Below, in pieces: positions 5,953 to 6,999 of a stretch of 6,999 bases of DNA (position 1 is its first letter; each line of letters begins with the position of its first letter). Source of the stretch: Burkholderiales bacterium UBA6064 (GTDB lineage: Bacteria > Pseudomonadota > Gammaproteobacteria > Burkholderiales > Burkholderiaceae_B); NCBI GenBank assembly GCA_002428895.1, contig DIYC01000039.1, forward strand, positions 1 through 6,999, read 5' to 3'. A program made the translations under genes and the position numbers. The notes under the pieces are model-generated. The model did no database searches. It saw only the letters and a program-made list of their open reading frames with translations, and had not been told where the DNA came from.

Positions 5953-6999
5953 TTAGATGGGTGTATTGCGTAATGTTTGCATCACAGGTGTTAAGCAAAC
6001 TCGACGTATTGACCAAGCCCCAAACAGCACAGACACCAGAATACCTAATACTAAACCAGTAATTACCGAAGATATAGATAAAACGTAACTAAAATCGAAT
6101 ACAAAGGCAGCTATAGCCCAACCTAACACCTGTGCAGCAATTGCAGCTACTAGGCCAGCAAGTCCGCCTAGAACCGTTAATTCTAACCAGGCAGCACGTA
6201 TTAATTGTCGGCTCGATGCACCTAAGGTTCTTAAAATTGCCGACTCTCGGGTTCTTGTTCTAGCACTGCTTAAAATACACGCCATCACCACCAAACCACC
6301 CGAGATCAAAGTGAATAAAAAAATAAATTGCACTGCTTGCCCAACTTGATTCAAAATAGCTTTTAATTGCTGGATCACTAAACCAACGTCTAAAATTGTA
6401 ATATTCGGAAATTGGCGAACTAATTGCCGACTTTTTTCTGAAATGGTTGGCTCTTCGGCATACAATGCAGTAATCCAGGTTTGTGGGAAGTTCTGCAATA
6501 CGTGGGGCGGGAAGATAACCACAAAATTCACTTCCATGGAGTCCCAATTCAGTGATCGCGTATTGGTTAGTTCAGCCTGTATCGCCTGCCCTGCAAAATC
6601 AAAAGTTAACCAATCTCCTATCGATAAGCCAAGGCGTTGAGCTACGCCAGACTCGATTGAAACTTCAAAACGCTGAGCATCACTACGAAACCATTGCCCG
6701 CGATCTAGCTGATTATTACTCGGTAAGATGTTGGTAAAACTGATATTAAATTCTCTTTCAACCAAGCGTTGAGCACGTGGATTGTCATAAGAATCTGCTT
6801 GTATTTTTTTACCATTGATTTTAACTAAACGCCCTCTAACCATGGGAAACATGTCTAATGGCTGCGAAGTCATTGTAGCGACTGAATCCCGTACACCCTG
6901 AACTTGATCAGGTTGAATATTAAAGACAAAGCGATTGGGCGTATTGACAGGCAACATGGTTTGCCAACGTTGTACTAAATCACCTTGAATAACCGCCAA
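5953..6999 (-). CDS. ybbP: YbbP-like ABC transporter permease (FtsX/MacB-type), C-terminal part
   Basis: The frame is open to the right edge and ends with TAA at 5955-5953. The visible 349 codons or fewer are the C-terminal portion of a protein that in the family is about 800 residues; a TTG at the edge is not the start. It resembles E. coli YbbP (COG3127 group): LPVNTPNRFVFNIQPDQ at about 16-32 and FPMVRGRLVKINGK at 51-64 belong to the periplasmic domain. Three membrane helices close the protein (about 222-245, 273-301, 304-331). Between the first two is RTRTRESAILRTLGASSRQLIRA, the cytoplasmic loop that contacts the ATPase in FtsX-type permeases. Partners in known systems are an ATPase such as YbbA; it would lie upstream, outside the window. 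The transported substrate of YbbP is not established. It is the first visible gene of the unit with rmuC and the asparaginase-like gene. Confidence 0.88.
   Translation of the reverse strand: MAVIQGDLVQRWQTMLPVNTPNRFVFNIQPDQVQGVRDSVATMTSQPLDMFPMVRGRLVKINGKKIQADSYDNPRAQRLVEREFNISFTNILPSNNQLDRGQWFRSDAQRFEVSIESGVAQRLGLSIGDWLTFDFAGQAIQAELTNTRSLNWDSMEVNFVVIFPPHVLQNFPQTWITALYAEEPTISEKSRQLVRQFPNITILDVGLVIQQLKAILNQVGQAVQFIFLFTLISGGLVVMACILSSARTRTRESAILRTLGASSRQLIRAAWLELTVLGGLAGLVAAIAAQVLGWAIAAFVFDFSYVLSISSVITGLVLGILVSVLFGAWSIRRVCLTPVMQTLRNTPI

Noticed and set aside
5924..6016. Longer RmuC starting at 6016
   Set aside because: It would overlap the permease gene by 64 bp and place 31 residues before the membrane helix, while the ATG at 5923 has a strong AGAGGG site.
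6260..6737. Short ORFs in other frames across the permease gene
   Set aside because: The permease frame shows clear YbbP-family motifs and membrane helices through this stretch; the others are shadows.

Overview
The window looks like an AT-rich (roughly 40% GC by eye) gammaproteobacterial chromosome segment. The best taxonomic hint is the permease at the right edge, whose PNRF/NIQPDQ and PMVRGRL segments resemble enterobacterial YbbP. Large type I-secreted adhesins with LapE/AggA-like TolC partners also occur widely in aquatic and biofilm-forming Gammaproteobacteria. I cannot name the genus.

The layout is two convergent blocks. On the + strand (1-2760) lies the C-terminal end of a large, probably secreted surface protein: a Pro-Glu repeat linker, one cadherin/Ig-like 'tandem-95' type domain and a Ser/Asn-rich tail. 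It is followed closely by a TolC-family outer-membrane efflux protein that carries an unusual C-terminal NTF2-like (Cds6 C-terminal type) domain. A strong intrinsic terminator at 2777-2810 ends this block. The pair reads as cargo plus outer-membrane channel of a type I secretion system; the inner-membrane ABC transporter and membrane-fusion protein are not in the window.

On the - strand (6999 down to 2779) lie, in transcription order, the C-terminal part of a YbbP-like ABC-transporter permease, rmuC (DNA recombination-limiting protein), a divergent cytoplasmic asparaginase/glutaminase-fold protein that starts at TTG and overlaps rmuC by 8 bp, a 201-bp spacer, and a small orphan protein with ankyrin-like helical repeats. 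The last codons of that protein are the stem of the opposite strand's terminator. The first three genes look like one transcription unit; the ankyrin-like gene may have its own promoter.

No tRNA, rRNA, CRISPR array, insertion sequence or phage gene was recognised. The most unusual item is the TolC-NTF2 fusion paired with a surface protein whose visible C-terminus lacks RTX nonapeptides. The rest are local curiosities: a divergent asparaginase, a terminator that doubles as coding sequence, an intragenic hairpin and a hexamer repeat.
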